A stretch of 64,000 nt of DNA from positions 139,994 through 203,993 of the forward strand of contig JAKQOW010000036.1 in assembly GCA_029565065.1 (NCBI GenBank). Direction: 5' to 3'. Position numbers and translations under genes: made by a program. Under the pieces are notes generated by a model. That model searched no databases, was not told the DNA's origin, and saw nothing but the letters and a program-made list of their open reading frames with translations. This DNA comes from Acidobacteriota bacterium (lineage in GTDB: Bacteria; Acidobacteriota; JAAYUB01). Shown here piece by piece: positions 18,967 to 29,485 of the stretch. Position 1 is the first letter of the stretch, and every line of letters starts with the position of its first letter.

Positions 18967-18995
18967 ATTATAAGGTGAAACGATCGCCAAATTAA
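18967..18995 (-). promoter_or_regulatory. Candidate promoter of the GDH-ATP-grasp operon
   Basis: On the minus strand a perfect TATAAT (18967-18972) lies 17 bp from a weak TTAATT -35, about 50 bp before the GDH start. The -10 is convincing and the -35 is poor, so activation by another factor is possible. Confidence 0.4.
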
Positions 18996-19054
18996 ATCGA
19001 TCCGGCGGGTCAAGAACCGGACGGCGGGTGAAGCGGCGGGCGGGGTCGGGGGAA

Positions 19055-19843
19055 TCAGGCCGCCGGGTCCGCCGGACGGCGGGCCTGCCGCCAGTAGGCC
19101 GCGGCGGCGCCCAAAAATAGCAGGATGGCGATGAACTGGGACGTTGACACGAAGCCCGGCAGGATCCAGCCGCGCAGATCGCCCCGCAGAAACTCCACGC
19201 TGAAGCGGAAGATCGAATAGAGGCCCAGGTAGATCAGAATGATCTGCCCGTCGAATCGCTTGCGGCGGTACAGCCAGAGGAGAAATCCGAAGATGAGCAG
19301 ATTGCCCAGTGACTCGATGAGTTGGGTGGGGTACAGAGGCACGTTCAGATAGTCGGGTTCCACCATGCAGCCCGGGTCCGTGAAGGTCACGGCGATGGCG
19401 CCGCCGGCCGGCCGGCCGTGACAACAGCCGGCGGTGAAACAGCCCAGGCGCCCGAAGAAATGGCCCACGGCGATGCCCGGCGCGAACGCGTCGGCCACGC
19501 GCCAGCCGGGCAGGCGATGGCGGTGGAAGTACCAGGCCGACCATGCCAGGGCGGCGATCAGCCCGCCGTAGAAGACGCCCGCCGACCGCAGGAAATCCAG
19601 ACTGAAAATGTTGGCGGGATTCTCGTAATAAAACGGGTCGGTGAAGACCATCAGCACTTTGGCCCCCACCAGGGCGACGAGCACCACCGCGAGGCCGAAG
19701 TCCCAGAAGATACGGCTGTCCATCTCCTCATACCGGGCGCCGAGGCGGGCAGCCACCCAGATCCCGGCCACGAAGGCGGCGGCGACCAGAAAGCCATACG
19801 GCGAGATGACAAAGGAGCCGATCCTGAAAAGCTCGGGCCACAT
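19055..19843 (-). CDS. lgt: Prolipoprotein diacylglyceryl transferase
   Basis: Lgt transfers diacylglycerol from phosphatidylglycerol to the lipobox cysteine of prolipoproteins in the inner membrane. The 262-residue protein has about seven membrane helices. The signature region reads GHFFGRLGCFTAGCCHGRP, keeping the essential Arg but replacing the usual GNFINGE with a cysteine-rich version also found in other phyla. YPTQLIES follows as expected. It lies 60 bp after the EF-G paralogue on the same strand. Confidence 0.92.
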   Translation of the reverse strand: MWPELFRIGSFVISPYGFLVAAAFVAGIWVAARLGARYEEMDSRIFWDFGLAVVLVALVGAKVLMVFTDPFYYENPANIFSLDFLRSAGVFYGGLIAALAWSAWYFHRHRLPGWRVADAFAPGIAVGHFFGRLGCFTAGCCHGRPAGGAIAVTFTDPGCMVEPDYLNVPLYPTQLIESLGNLLIFGFLLWLYRRKRFDGQIILIYLGLYSIFRFSVEFLRGDLRGWILPGFVSTSQFIAILLFLGAAAAYWRQARRPADPAA

Positions 19844-19903
19844 GATGAGTCACCCGTCACGGCGTGCCGGGTGGCTGCGGAGCCCCTCGGCGAACCGGCG
19901 GCG

Positions 19904-21997
<2,094 letters not shown>

Positions 21998-22199
21998 AGC
22001 CCGCCTCTCCTTTCGACATATTTCGGGGGAAAAACGCCCGCTGAGAAAGTCGAAATTCTAGCACAGCGACCGGAAGGCGGCAACAGGAAAGTGTGTGGCG
22101 TCGGCGCGGCTGTTGCCATTTTTTGTCAGCTCTGCTGACTTTTCTTGTCGCCGGTCACCCCGCTTCCACTCTGCAGAGCGTCGGGCGGGGTTTGGACAG

Positions 22200-22215
22200 T
22201 GGTACCTGATTTGCT
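22200..22215 (+). promoter_or_regulatory. Sigma-54 (-24/-12) promoter of the pseudopilin gene
   Basis: TGGTACC, four bases, then TTGCT matches the RpoN consensus, with the diagnostic GG and GC exactly 10 bp apart (22201-22202 and 22213-22214). Transcription would start near 22226. That leaves a short leader of about 13 bases containing AGGAG before ATG 22239. Pilin genes are classic sigma-54 targets, which supports the call. Confidence 0.55.
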
Positions 22216-22238
22216 AGAAATAAAGCAGGAGTCGCCAT

Positions 22239-22640
22239 ATGAACAAACGGGGTTTCTCCTTGTTGGAGTTGTTGATCGTCGTGGTGATCATCGGAATCCT
22301 GGTATTCATCGCCGTACCCTACCTGATCGAATCGAAACGAGCGGCCGAGTCCGTGGCCGCCCAGTCCACACTGCGCAACATCGCGGCTGCGGAGGTGGCG
22401 TACACCGCCAAGACCAGCCCACGCAGCTTCGCTCCACTGGCCACCCTCACCCAGATGAACCTGATCGACGGCCGATTCAGCAGCGGCAGCGCGACCTTCG
22501 ACGGTTACGTCTTCAGCGGCGAAAGCACCACCACCTTCTTCACCGTGTATGCGCGGCCCCTGGTGACGGGCAGCCAGCCGACGTTCTATATCAACCACTC
22601 CTACGTCATCCATTACGAAAACCACGCACCGGTGAGATGA
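22239..22640 (+). CDS. Type IV pilin-like (pseudopilin) protein
   Basis: The 133-residue protein has a class III leader, MNKRG followed by FSLLE. It would be cleaved by PilD before Phe, leaving Glu at mature position 5 and one long hydrophobic helix (about residues 6-28). The globular part is short and has no cysteine pair. AGGAG precedes the start. It is isolated from the pilMNOPQ operon at 54-57 kb, faces an EF-G gene divergently, and probably functions as a minor or major pilin. Its own sigma-54 promoter is noted separately. Confidence 0.88.
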   Translation: MNKRGFSLLELLIVVVIIGILVFIAVPYLIESKRAAESVAAQSTLRNIAAAEVAYTAKTSPRSFAPLATLTQMNLIDGRFSSGSATFDGYVFSGESTTTFFTVYARPLVTGSQPTFYINHSYVIHYENHAPVR

Positions 22641-22715
22641 TCCGCCGCCAGTAAGGACTGGAAACGGCGCGGCAGTTGGGCTATCATCGCCTCACTCCTG
22701 CAAGGGGATAGCCGC

Positions 22716-24473
22716 ATGCGCCGTTCTCCGCCCGTCCGGCACCAGCTTGCGCTCCTGCTGGCCGCAGTGGCGCTGATCCAGGTACCGTTCGCGCTGTTGA
22801 TGCCCTTCCACATCGATGACCGAGTGTACCTGGACGTCGCCCGAAACGTGGCCCGGGAGCCCTTCCTGCCGTTGCTGCAGCCCGCCATCTGGGAGGGGCA
22901 GCTCTGGTCGGACATGATGTCCCACTCCCATCCGCCGCTGGTTTGCTACTACATCTTCCTGCTGGACCGGCTGGGGGGGGCGGAGCCGGAGGCGGCCATC
23001 CACCTCGGTTTCATCGCCTTCGCCGTGCTGTTCGTCGCGGCCATGTACCGGTTTCTCGAGCTGCTGCGGCTGCCCCCGCTCGTGGGCAGCCTGATGGCGT
23101 TCTTCGCCCCGGTCGTGTTCATCTCCAGTCACACCATCATGATGGATGTGCCGACGCTGGCGCTGGGCCTGTGGGGGGTGGTCCTGGCCTGGGAAGGATT
23201 CGAGACGGGCCGTCCCGGCCGGCTGCTCGCCGCCGGCCTGTGCCTGGCCGCGGGGGTCTGGACGTCCTTCAGCGCCATGTTCTACCTGCTTCCGGCGGCC
23301 GGCTGCGGCCTGTTCGGCCGCCGCCCGCTCCGCCAGGTGCTCCTGGTGGCGCTGCCGCCGGTTCTGGCCATGGCCGGTTGGCTGACGCTGGTCCAGGTGA
23401 TGACCCACCGGTTCGTGGTGCAGGACATGATCCGTTTTCTCGGCGAGTTCAGTGCGCGGCCGAGCTCCGACATGACGCGGCGCGTCCTGTACAACCTGCT
23501 GGTGGTGGGCGGCACCCTGGTGGTGCCGGCGGGCATCCTCGTCTGGCGGTTGCACCGCATCCGTGGCAAGCTGTACCTGTTGGCGGTCTGTCTGGTTGGA
23601 CTGGTTGCCGCGGTCGCGCTGCCGGAGGCCGGATACTACCACCAGGCCGCCATCGCCGTTCTGGCGGTCGCCGGCGCGGTCTTTCTGATCGAGGGAGGAG
23701 TTGAAGCCGCAGCGGCCGCCCGAGCGGCGGATCCACCGACCGCCGCACGGTGGTGGACAGTGGGCGCCTGGATCCTGTTTCTGGCCCTGGTCGCGGTGGT
23801 CGCCTTTCCGCACGGGGCGGCCCGCTATCAGCTCTGGCTCGTGCCGCCGCTCGTTGCCGCCTTCACCCTCGCCCTGAACGGGCGAGTCGACGCCGCCGGG
23901 GCCGGCGGCTCCCCCTGGCTGCGCCGGCCGAGTGTTGTCAACGCCATCATCGTCCTGCACGTCGCGGTGGCGTGCGCCGGCGCCCTGGCCGACCTGGAGC
24001 TGGCCCGGGGCTACCGGCAGGCCGTGCGTGACATCTTCGGCAAGTACCGCTCCGCGGACCACCGCATCTGGGTGGCCGGGGAGTGGCAACTGCGATACTA
24101 CGCGCTGGCCGCCGGCGGACGAACCATTCTCCGCTACGACGGCCGGCCGGTCCCCGGCGACCTGCTCGTGAAACCGGTGCTCACCGCGCCCACGTGGGAT
24201 ACTCCGTACGAGTCGCCGGCGTACGGCTTTGAGCTGGAAACGCTGGAGGTGCGCAGCCGGTTTCCCGTGCGCATCCTGAACCGCGCCGCCCAGGCAGGTT
24301 TTTACAGCGACTACTGGGGGCTGCTGCCGCTCTGGGTGAGCGCCGCTGACACGCCGCTCGAGGCCATCCGGCTGATCATGGTGCGGCAGACCGTGCCGTC
24401 CGATCCGGCCCGCGCGGCCCGGGAGAACCAGGGCATGCTGCGGCCGGATTGGTCCGGCGAACTGCCCCCCTGA
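22716..24473 (+). CDS. Polytopic glycosyltransferase, GT39/ArnT-like
   Basis: A 585-residue membrane protein with about ten helices in the first 430 residues and a soluble C-terminal portion. The first periplasmic loop has the acidic FHIDDR motif near residue 32, followed by a SHSHPP segment. This matches the dolichyl/undecaprenyl-phosphate mannose transferase superfamily, in which the acidic pair is catalytic. Donor and acceptor are unknown. AAGGGG precedes the ATG. It lies 76 bp after the pseudopilin gene in the same direction, so pilin glycosylation is a tempting but unproved role. Confidence 0.75.
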   Translation: MRRSPPVRHQLALLLAAVALIQVPFALLMPFHIDDRVYLDVARNVAREPFLPLLQPAIWEGQLWSDMMSHSHPPLVCYYIFLLDRLGGAEPEAAIHLGFIAFAVLFVAAMYRFLELLRLPPLVGSLMAFFAPVVFISSHTIMMDVPTLALGLWGVVLAWEGFETGRPGRLLAAGLCLAAGVWTSFSAMFYLLPAAGCGLFGRRPLRQVLLVALPPVLAMAGWLTLVQVMTHRFVVQDMIRFLGEFSARPSSDMTRRVLYNLLVVGGTLVVPAGILVWRLHRIRGKLYLLAVCLVGLVAAVALPEAGYYHQAAIAVLAVAGAVFLIEGGVEAAAAARAADPPTAARWWTVGAWILFLALVAVVAFPHGAARYQLWLVPPLVAAFTLALNGRVDAAGAGGSPWLRRPSVVNAIIVLHVAVACAGALADLELARGYRQAVRDIFGKYRSADHRIWVAGEWQLRYYALAAGGRTILRYDGRPVPGDLLVKPVLTAPTWDTPYESPAYGFELETLEVRSRFPVRILNRAAQAGFYSDYWGLLPLWVSAADTPLEAIRLIMVRQTVPSDPARAARENQGMLRPDWSGELPP

Positions 24474-24534
24474 GCCGCTCCGCGGCCGGACGCCCTCTCT
24501 GCCACATCACCCGGGTTGACGGATGGAGTTGCCG

Positions 24535-24560
24535 AAAAACGCGCGGCGCTGAAGCCGCGC
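24535..24560 (-). terminator. Rho-independent terminator for the minus-strand HEAT/membrane gene pair
   Basis: Read on the minus strand, GCGCGGC pairs with GCCGCGC across a six-base loop and is followed by five T residues. It lies seven bases beyond the stop of the 90-residue gene. Confidence 0.75.
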
Positions 24561-24566
24561 CGTGAA

Positions 24567-24839
24567 TCAGTCGGTGAGGTTGAGGCGGACTTCCTCCTCC
24601 GGGTGCAGCCGGTTGTAACCCGCGATGCCCACCCAGGTCGCCACGAGCGTGGCGAAGGTGAGCACGTCTCGCCAGGTCAAATCATGCCAGACGGGGGTCA
24701 GCAGCGCCGGAATCAGGAGCGTGATGATCAGGTACACGGCCACCGCGGCGATGAAGGCGAACGCCATCTGGGAGCGGGTCACCCCGAGGATCAGCGGCCG
24801 GCGGATGGGCGCGGGCACCGGAGGCTGTGGCGGGATCAT
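24567..24839 (-). CDS. Small two-helix membrane protein, unknown function
   Basis: A 90-residue protein with a proline-rich N-terminus and two hydrophobic segments (about 26-47 and 57-75), ending in an acidic tail (HPEEEVRLNLTD). Its ATG overlaps the stop of the upstream HEAT-repeat gene as TAATG, so the two are translationally coupled. I recognise no family. Confidence 0.65.
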   Translation of the reverse strand: MIPPQPPVPAPIRRPLILGVTRSQMAFAFIAAVAVYLIITLLIPALLTPVWHDLTWRDVLTFATLVATWVGIAGYNRLHPEEEVRLNLTD

Positions 24840-25639
24840 TATTTCGTCTCCGCCGGCCGGATCTGGAAGTCCTCCGATTCCGCAGGCTTGACCAGCCGGT
24901 CGCCGATCTTGACGTCCGCGTACACTTTGCGCGGCACGTTGACGGGGATGTCGGCGTCGCCCTGCCGGATCTTCACGAAAAAGTAGGTGTAGCCCGCCTC
25001 GATGTTCACTTCTTCAGCGGGGATCTGCTGCATGCTCTTGTTGTAACGGATTTTTTCCACGACCGGTCCGTCCACCGGCATCAGGTAGCGGAGCGAGAGC
25101 CAGGCCCGGAACCAGACGTAGCTGTCACGCTCCCGGCCCGCCAGCTCGTAGAGTGCCCGGAGGCTCTCCGGACTGTTGGCGCGCCCCAGGGTGGCGGCGG
25201 CGTCGTAGCGGACCTCGCGCACCGGGTCGCCGAGCAGGGGCTTCACCGCCGACACATACTCGGGCTTCATCATGTACTTCAGGCCGCGCACCGCCCCCCA
25301 GCGCACCGAGGGTGATTCGTGCCGCAGCGCCTCGAGGATCACCGGCGCTCCCTTCCCGCCGCCGATGCGGCCCAGGAGGTAGAGTGCGTAATACTTGTCC
25401 TGGAGCTTGGTGGAATTCTGGTAGCGGCGGATGAGCGGCTCCTCGGCCTCCGCGCCCATCTGAATGATCTGGTCCGCGTAATCCGTGGCCACGGCCTCGC
25501 CTCGGTGCGCGACGAGCTTGTCGAAGATGCGGTCGAACGAGAAGTAGCGGATGATGGGCTGGTTGAAGATCAGGAAAATCACCGCCGCGATGACAACCAG
25601 CGGCAGCAGGACGAATTTCAGAAAATACTTGAACGTCAT
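24839..25639 (-). CDS. Membrane-anchored HEAT-repeat protein
   Basis: The 266-residue product has an N-terminal helix (about 8-27) that anchors it. It then has two or three HEAT/PBS-lyase-type repeats (ALYLLGRIGG, VRWGAVRGLKYM, VRYDAAATLGRAN; about 85-165) and a beta-rich C-terminal part. Such proteins act as scaffolds; no partner can be named beyond the small membrane protein it is coupled to. Coupling is by a one-base stop/start overlap. Confidence 0.75.
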   Translation of the reverse strand: MTFKYFLKFVLLPLVVIAAVIFLIFNQPIIRYFSFDRIFDKLVAHRGEAVATDYADQIIQMGAEAEEPLIRRYQNSTKLQDKYYALYLLGRIGGGKGAPVILEALRHESPSVRWGAVRGLKYMMKPEYVSAVKPLLGDPVREVRYDAAATLGRANSPESLRALYELAGRERDSYVWFRAWLSLRYLMPVDGPVVEKIRYNKSMQQIPAEEVNIEAGYTYFFVKIRQGDADIPVNVPRKVYADVKIGDRLVKPAESEDFQIRPAETK

Positions 25640-25690
25640 GGCGCCCCTTGTCCGGGTCGGTTTGCCGCCGATTATAGCACGGCCGGGCCG

Positions 25691-26839
25691 CTACACAACC
25701 AGCCGGGGGATTTGCGCGCCGATGCGGCTGACGATCTCGTAGTTGATCGTGTGGCACAGGGCGGCCAGTTCGTCGGCGGTGATGCGGTTGTCACCCTGAC
25801 TGCCCAGCAGGACGGTCTCGGATTCCACCGCTGCGTCGGGGATGTGGGTGACATCCACCATGGTCATGTTCATGCAGACGCGCCCCAGCACGGGCGCCCA
25901 CCGGCCGCCGATCAGGACGTGCGCCTGATTCGACAAACCGCGGTCGTAGCCGTCGGCGTAACCCACCGGCAGCACCGCCAGCCGGATCGGCTGGGTGGTC
26001 CGGTGTGAGCAGCCGTATCCGACGTAGGCGTTGGCGGGGACGTCCTTGATCTGCGCCACCCGCGTCTTCCAGGTCAGCACCGGCCGGAGCACCGGCGGTT
26101 GCTGGTTCTGGAGGATGGCGGCGAGGTAGGTCTCCTTCGACGGCCACAACCCGTAACTGCTGATGCCCACGCGGACGAGATCGAAATGGGTGGCGGCGAA
26201 CAGGATCGTCGCCGCTGAGCAGGCGGTGTGCCGCAGCCGGGGCGACACGCCGGCGGCTTCCAGGGCGGCAGCCATCCGCCGGAAGGCCGCGAGCTGAAGC
26301 AGGGCGAAGGAGTGGTCGGTGGTGTCCTCGATGTTGGCAAAATGCATCCCGACGCCCTGGAGCTGCAGGTGGTCCGACCGGCGGACGGCCTCGATGAACG
26401 CAGGCAAGGCGTCTTCCATCACGCCCTGGCGGTGGACCCCGGTCTCCAGTTTGAGATGGAACGGGGACCGTCGGCCGCGGCGGGCGGACTCCGCCTGCAG
26501 CCGGTCGACGGATTCAAGGTTGTAGAGGACGGGCTCCGCGCCGAGCTCCACGACGTCACCCAGCTGGTGCAGCGGCACGTACCCCAGGATGACGGTGGGG
26601 GTGCCGACGCCGCCGGCGCGCAGCGCGGCGACTTCCTCGACGCAGTTCACCCCAAGATAGTCGACGCCAGCTTCGGCGGCCAGCCGGGCGATGGGCAGCA
26701 GACCGTGGCCGTAGGCGTTCGCCTTGACCACGGCCATCAGCCGGCAACCGGGGGCCAACAGGCGCCGGAAGGTGTCCAGGTTGTGCCGGTAGGCGTCCCG
26801 GCTGATCTCGATGTGCTGGATGTAAGCTGTTGGCGTCAT
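25691..26839 (-). CDS. alr: Alanine racemase
   Basis: Produces D-alanine for peptidoglycan with PLP. In the 382-residue protein the PLP lysine is in VVKANAYGHG near the N-terminus. The C-terminal domain carries the GYGCSHRT region that holds the second catalytic base, and CMNMTMVDVT. ATG 26839 is the first ATG; a TTG at 26854 is in frame. Neither has a clear ribosome-binding site. It diverges from the TPR-protein gene. Confidence 0.93.
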   Translation of the reverse strand: MTPTAYIQHIEISRDAYRHNLDTFRRLLAPGCRLMAVVKANAYGHGLLPIARLAAEAGVDYLGVNCVEEVAALRAGGVGTPTVILGYVPLHQLGDVVELGAEPVLYNLESVDRLQAESARRGRRSPFHLKLETGVHRQGVMEDALPAFIEAVRRSDHLQLQGVGMHFANIEDTTDHSFALLQLAAFRRMAAALEAAGVSPRLRHTACSAATILFAATHFDLVRVGISSYGLWPSKETYLAAILQNQQPPVLRPVLTWKTRVAQIKDVPANAYVGYGCSHRTTQPIRLAVLPVGYADGYDRGLSNQAHVLIGGRWAPVLGRVCMNMTMVDVTHIPDAAVESETVLLGSQGDNRITADELAALCHTINYEIVSRIGAQIPRLVV

Positions 26840-26864
26840 GATGCGCGAACCCAAACCAGCGAAA

Positions 26865-26894
26865 TTGTAATCAATTCATCCTGATTTGTATATT
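26865..26894 (+). promoter_or_regulatory. Candidate promoter of the TPR/sigma-54-regulator operon
   Basis: TTGTAA and TATATT are separated by 18 bp, in AT-rich DNA 35 bp before the TPR gene. TAGAAT at 26894-26899 is an alternative -10. Confidence 0.4.
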
Positions 26895-26929
26895 AGAATA
26901 AGCAGCCGATTCTTAAGCAGGAGCATATG

Positions 26930-27574
26930 ATGGACAAAAAGGTGGTCATTTTCCTGGTGGTGGGACTGGTGGTGGGATTTGTGGCGGGCTATTTCACCCA
27001 CCAACTGGCGAACCCGAATCCGGCAACGCCCGAGCCGGCGGCCGCCGGGGCGCAGCCGGCTGCGGGGACGGGGGCTTCCTCGCCGGAGGCTGACGCCCAG
27101 ATGGCGGAGTTTCAGCAGCAGGTGCAGCAGCTCGAAGCGACCATCAAGAAACAGCCGGACAACCTCGAGGCGCTCATCCAGTTGGGAAATATCTATTACG
27201 ACACCAAGCAGTTCGACCAGGCGATCACCTGCTACGAGCGGGCGGTGAAGCTCGACGGGCGCAACCTGTCGGCGCGGGTGGACCTGGCCACCTCCCGGTA
27301 CTACGTGGGGCAGCTGGAGCCCGCCGTCGCCGGCCTTCAGTCGGTCCTGAAGGAGGACCCCAATCATCCGCAGGCCCTCTACAACCTGGGGATCATCATG
27401 CTGCACGGCGCCAACGACCTCCAAGCGGCCCGGGACTACTGGTCGCGCCTCGTGGCGACGAACACCACCACCATCGATCTGGAGACGGTGAAACAGCGGC
27501 TGGCGGTCATCGACAACATGATCCGCCAGGGCGGCCCGGGCAATGCGGCACCGGGCACCGCGCCCAAGCAATGA
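26930..27574 (+). CDS. Membrane-anchored TPR protein (CcmH/NrfG-like)
   Basis: A 214-residue protein with an N-terminal helix (about 4-22), an alanine/proline linker, then TPR motifs (about 60-185; LIQLGNIYYDTKQFDQAI, ARVDLATSRYYVG, ALYNLGIIML). TPR domains mediate protein contacts. AGGAG at 26919-26923 suits ATG 26930 better than ATG 26927. The stop lies 13 bp before the sigma-54 regulator start, so the two are co-expressed. I infer a shared pathway but see no direct evidence for it. Confidence 0.8.
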   Translation: MDKKVVIFLVVGLVVGFVAGYFTHQLANPNPATPEPAAAGAQPAAGTGASSPEADAQMAEFQQQVQQLEATIKKQPDNLEALIQLGNIYYDTKQFDQAITCYERAVKLDGRNLSARVDLATSRYYVGQLEPAVAGLQSVLKEDPNHPQALYNLGIIMLHGANDLQAARDYWSRLVATNTTTIDLETVKQRLAVIDNMIRQGGPGNAAPGTAPKQ

Positions 27575-27587
27575 CCGACGGGCCGCC

Positions 27588-29315
27588 ATGCCGACCACCA
27601 TCGGCTCCGACGCCGTCATCGACGCCATCCAGGAAGCCATCGTCGTGGTGGACCGGGAGCGGCGCGTGGTGCGCGCCAACGCCTCGGCTCTGGCCATGCT
27701 GGGGTTGCGGCCCGAGGAGCTGCTGGGGCGCCCATGCGCGGAGGTGGTCAACTGCGAGGCGTGCCGCGACAACTGCCCGTTCCAGCGAATCCTGAACGGG
27801 GGGGCGGCCGAGCGCCAGTTCAACATCCGGCTGGACGGCCCGTGGGGCGACGCCGGCCGGCGCATCTGCCTCACCTCCAACCCCGTCGTGGACGCGCGCG
27901 GCACCGTGGCCGGCCTGGTGGAGAATATCCGCGACGTGGGGCATCTCAATGAGCTGCTCCGCGACAAGGAGGAACTGGGCCGCCGCGCCCGCGACGAGCG
28001 CAACCGGTTTCAGGCCATCCTGGACTCCGTCCCCGACGGCATCTACACCATCGACACCGACTGGCGCATCACCAGCTTCAACCGCGAAGCCGAGCGGATC
28101 ACCGGCTACACGGCGGCGGAGGCGGCGGGGCAGTATTGCTACAAGATCCTCAACAGCTCTCTCTGCCAGGAGGCATGCCCCCTGAAGCGGACTCTGGAGA
28201 GCGGCGTGCCGCTGCACGACATCGAGGGCGCCGTGACCAACCGGAACGGCGAGACCGTCCGGCTGCTGTTTTCAACGGCGGTTTTCGAGGAACCCGGCCA
28301 GGCCATAGCTGGCGGCGTGGAGAGCGTCCGCGACCTGGGCGTGCTGCGCCAGCTGCTGGCACAGGCGCCGGACGAGAACCCGGAGAGCAGCCTGGTGGCG
28401 TTCGATCCGCGCATGGCCCAGATCATGGCGCTGGTCCAGCGGATCCAGGACACCGATTCCACCATCCTGATCACCGGCGAGAGCGGGACCGGTAAAAGTA
28501 TGCTGGCCAAGGAAATCCACCGCCTCAGCCCGCGGCGGAACCGGCCGTTCATCAAAATCAGTTGCGCGGCCCTGGCGGAAACCCTGCTCGAATCGGAGCT
28601 CTTCGGCCACGTCCGGGGCGCCTTCACCGGCGCGGTGCAGGACAAACCGGGGAAATTCGAGGCGGCCGATGGCGGCGTCGTGTTTCTGGACGAGATCGGC
28701 GATGTGCCCCCGGCCACGCAGGTCAAGCTGCTCCGCTTCCTGCAGGAGCAGGAATTCGAGCGGGTGGGGTCCAACCGGACCATCCGGGTGAACGTGCGCA
28801 TCATCACCGCCACCCACCGGGACCTGCCGCGGATGGTCCGCGAGGGGAAGTTCCGCGAGGACCTCTACTACCGCCTGGCCGTGATCCCCATCCACCTGCC
28901 GGCGTTGCGGGAGCGGCCGGGGGACCTGCTGGGCATCGTGGGGAAGGTGTCGCGGGAGCTGGCCGAACGACTCGGACAGGAACTCAAGACCATCTCCCCG
29001 GACGTATTGGAGGTGTTTTCCCGCTATCCCTGGCCCGGGAACATCCGCGAACTCGAGAACGTGCTGGAGCATGGCTACGCCTGCACCGCGGGCAAGGTCA
29101 TCACCACCGACAGCCTGCCCCCTTCACTGAGGACAGAGGCGGCTGAGGCGTCTCCGCCGCGTTCCTGGCTGCCACCGCCTGCCGGGGAGAGAGCGCGCGT
29201 CCTGGAGGCTCTCCATCGCAACAACTGGAAGATCACCGCCGCAGCGGCCGCCCTGGGTTGCGACCGCACCACGCTGTGGCGCAAGATGAAGAAATTCGGC
29301 CTGCAGCGCACCTGA
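27588..29315 (+). CDS. Sigma-54-dependent regulator with two cysteine-bearing PAS domains and Fis-type HTH
   Basis: An NtrC-class enhancer-binding protein of 575 residues. Two PAS domains (about 5-115 and 130-255) are followed by an AAA+ domain with Walker A GESGTGKS, ESELFGH and the sigma-54 contact loop GAFTGA. A C-terminal Fis helix-turn-helix follows (ITAAAAALGCDRTTLWRKM). There is no receiver domain. Each PAS domain holds a cysteine cluster (CEACRDNCPF and CQEACPLK preceded by another Cys), suggesting redox or metal sensing. It would activate RpoN promoters in response; one such promoter is at 22200. The ATG at 27588 is set by position after the TPR gene. Confidence 0.93.
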   Translation: MPTTIGSDAVIDAIQEAIVVVDRERRVVRANASALAMLGLRPEELLGRPCAEVVNCEACRDNCPFQRILNGGAAERQFNIRLDGPWGDAGRRICLTSNPVVDARGTVAGLVENIRDVGHLNELLRDKEELGRRARDERNRFQAILDSVPDGIYTIDTDWRITSFNREAERITGYTAAEAAGQYCYKILNSSLCQEACPLKRTLESGVPLHDIEGAVTNRNGETVRLLFSTAVFEEPGQAIAGGVESVRDLGVLRQLLAQAPDENPESSLVAFDPRMAQIMALVQRIQDTDSTILITGESGTGKSMLAKEIHRLSPRRNRPFIKISCAALAETLLESELFGHVRGAFTGAVQDKPGKFEAADGGVVFLDEIGDVPPATQVKLLRFLQEQEFERVGSNRTIRVNVRIITATHRDLPRMVREGKFREDLYYRLAVIPIHLPALRERPGDLLGIVGKVSRELAERLGQELKTISPDVLEVFSRYPWPGNIRELENVLEHGYACTAGKVITTDSLPPSLRTEAAEASPPRSWLPPPAGERARVLEALHRNNWKITAAAAALGCDRTTLWRKMKKFGLQRT

Positions 29316-29380
29316 ACCCGCCGAAGCCAAACGCCGCGGGAGCCGCTGCATATTTATCTAAATCATTGAAAATAAGCGCC

Positions 29381-29414
29381 TAAAAAAGAAACCCTAGCCA
29401 GGGGGGAGCTAGGG
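29381..29414 (-). terminator. Rho-independent terminator after ackA
   Basis: Read on the minus strand, CCCTAGC and GCTAGGG pair across a nine-base C-rich loop and are followed by a T-rich run (29391-29382). It lies about 70 bp past the ackA stop. The remaining 29316-29485 DNA is AT-rich with no gene. Confidence 0.85.
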
Positions 29415-29485
29415 CTTAGGCTGTTGAATAAGCAAGATAGGCATCTCGCTTATTTGTCATAATTATATGTGATGTTTCTGGAAAA

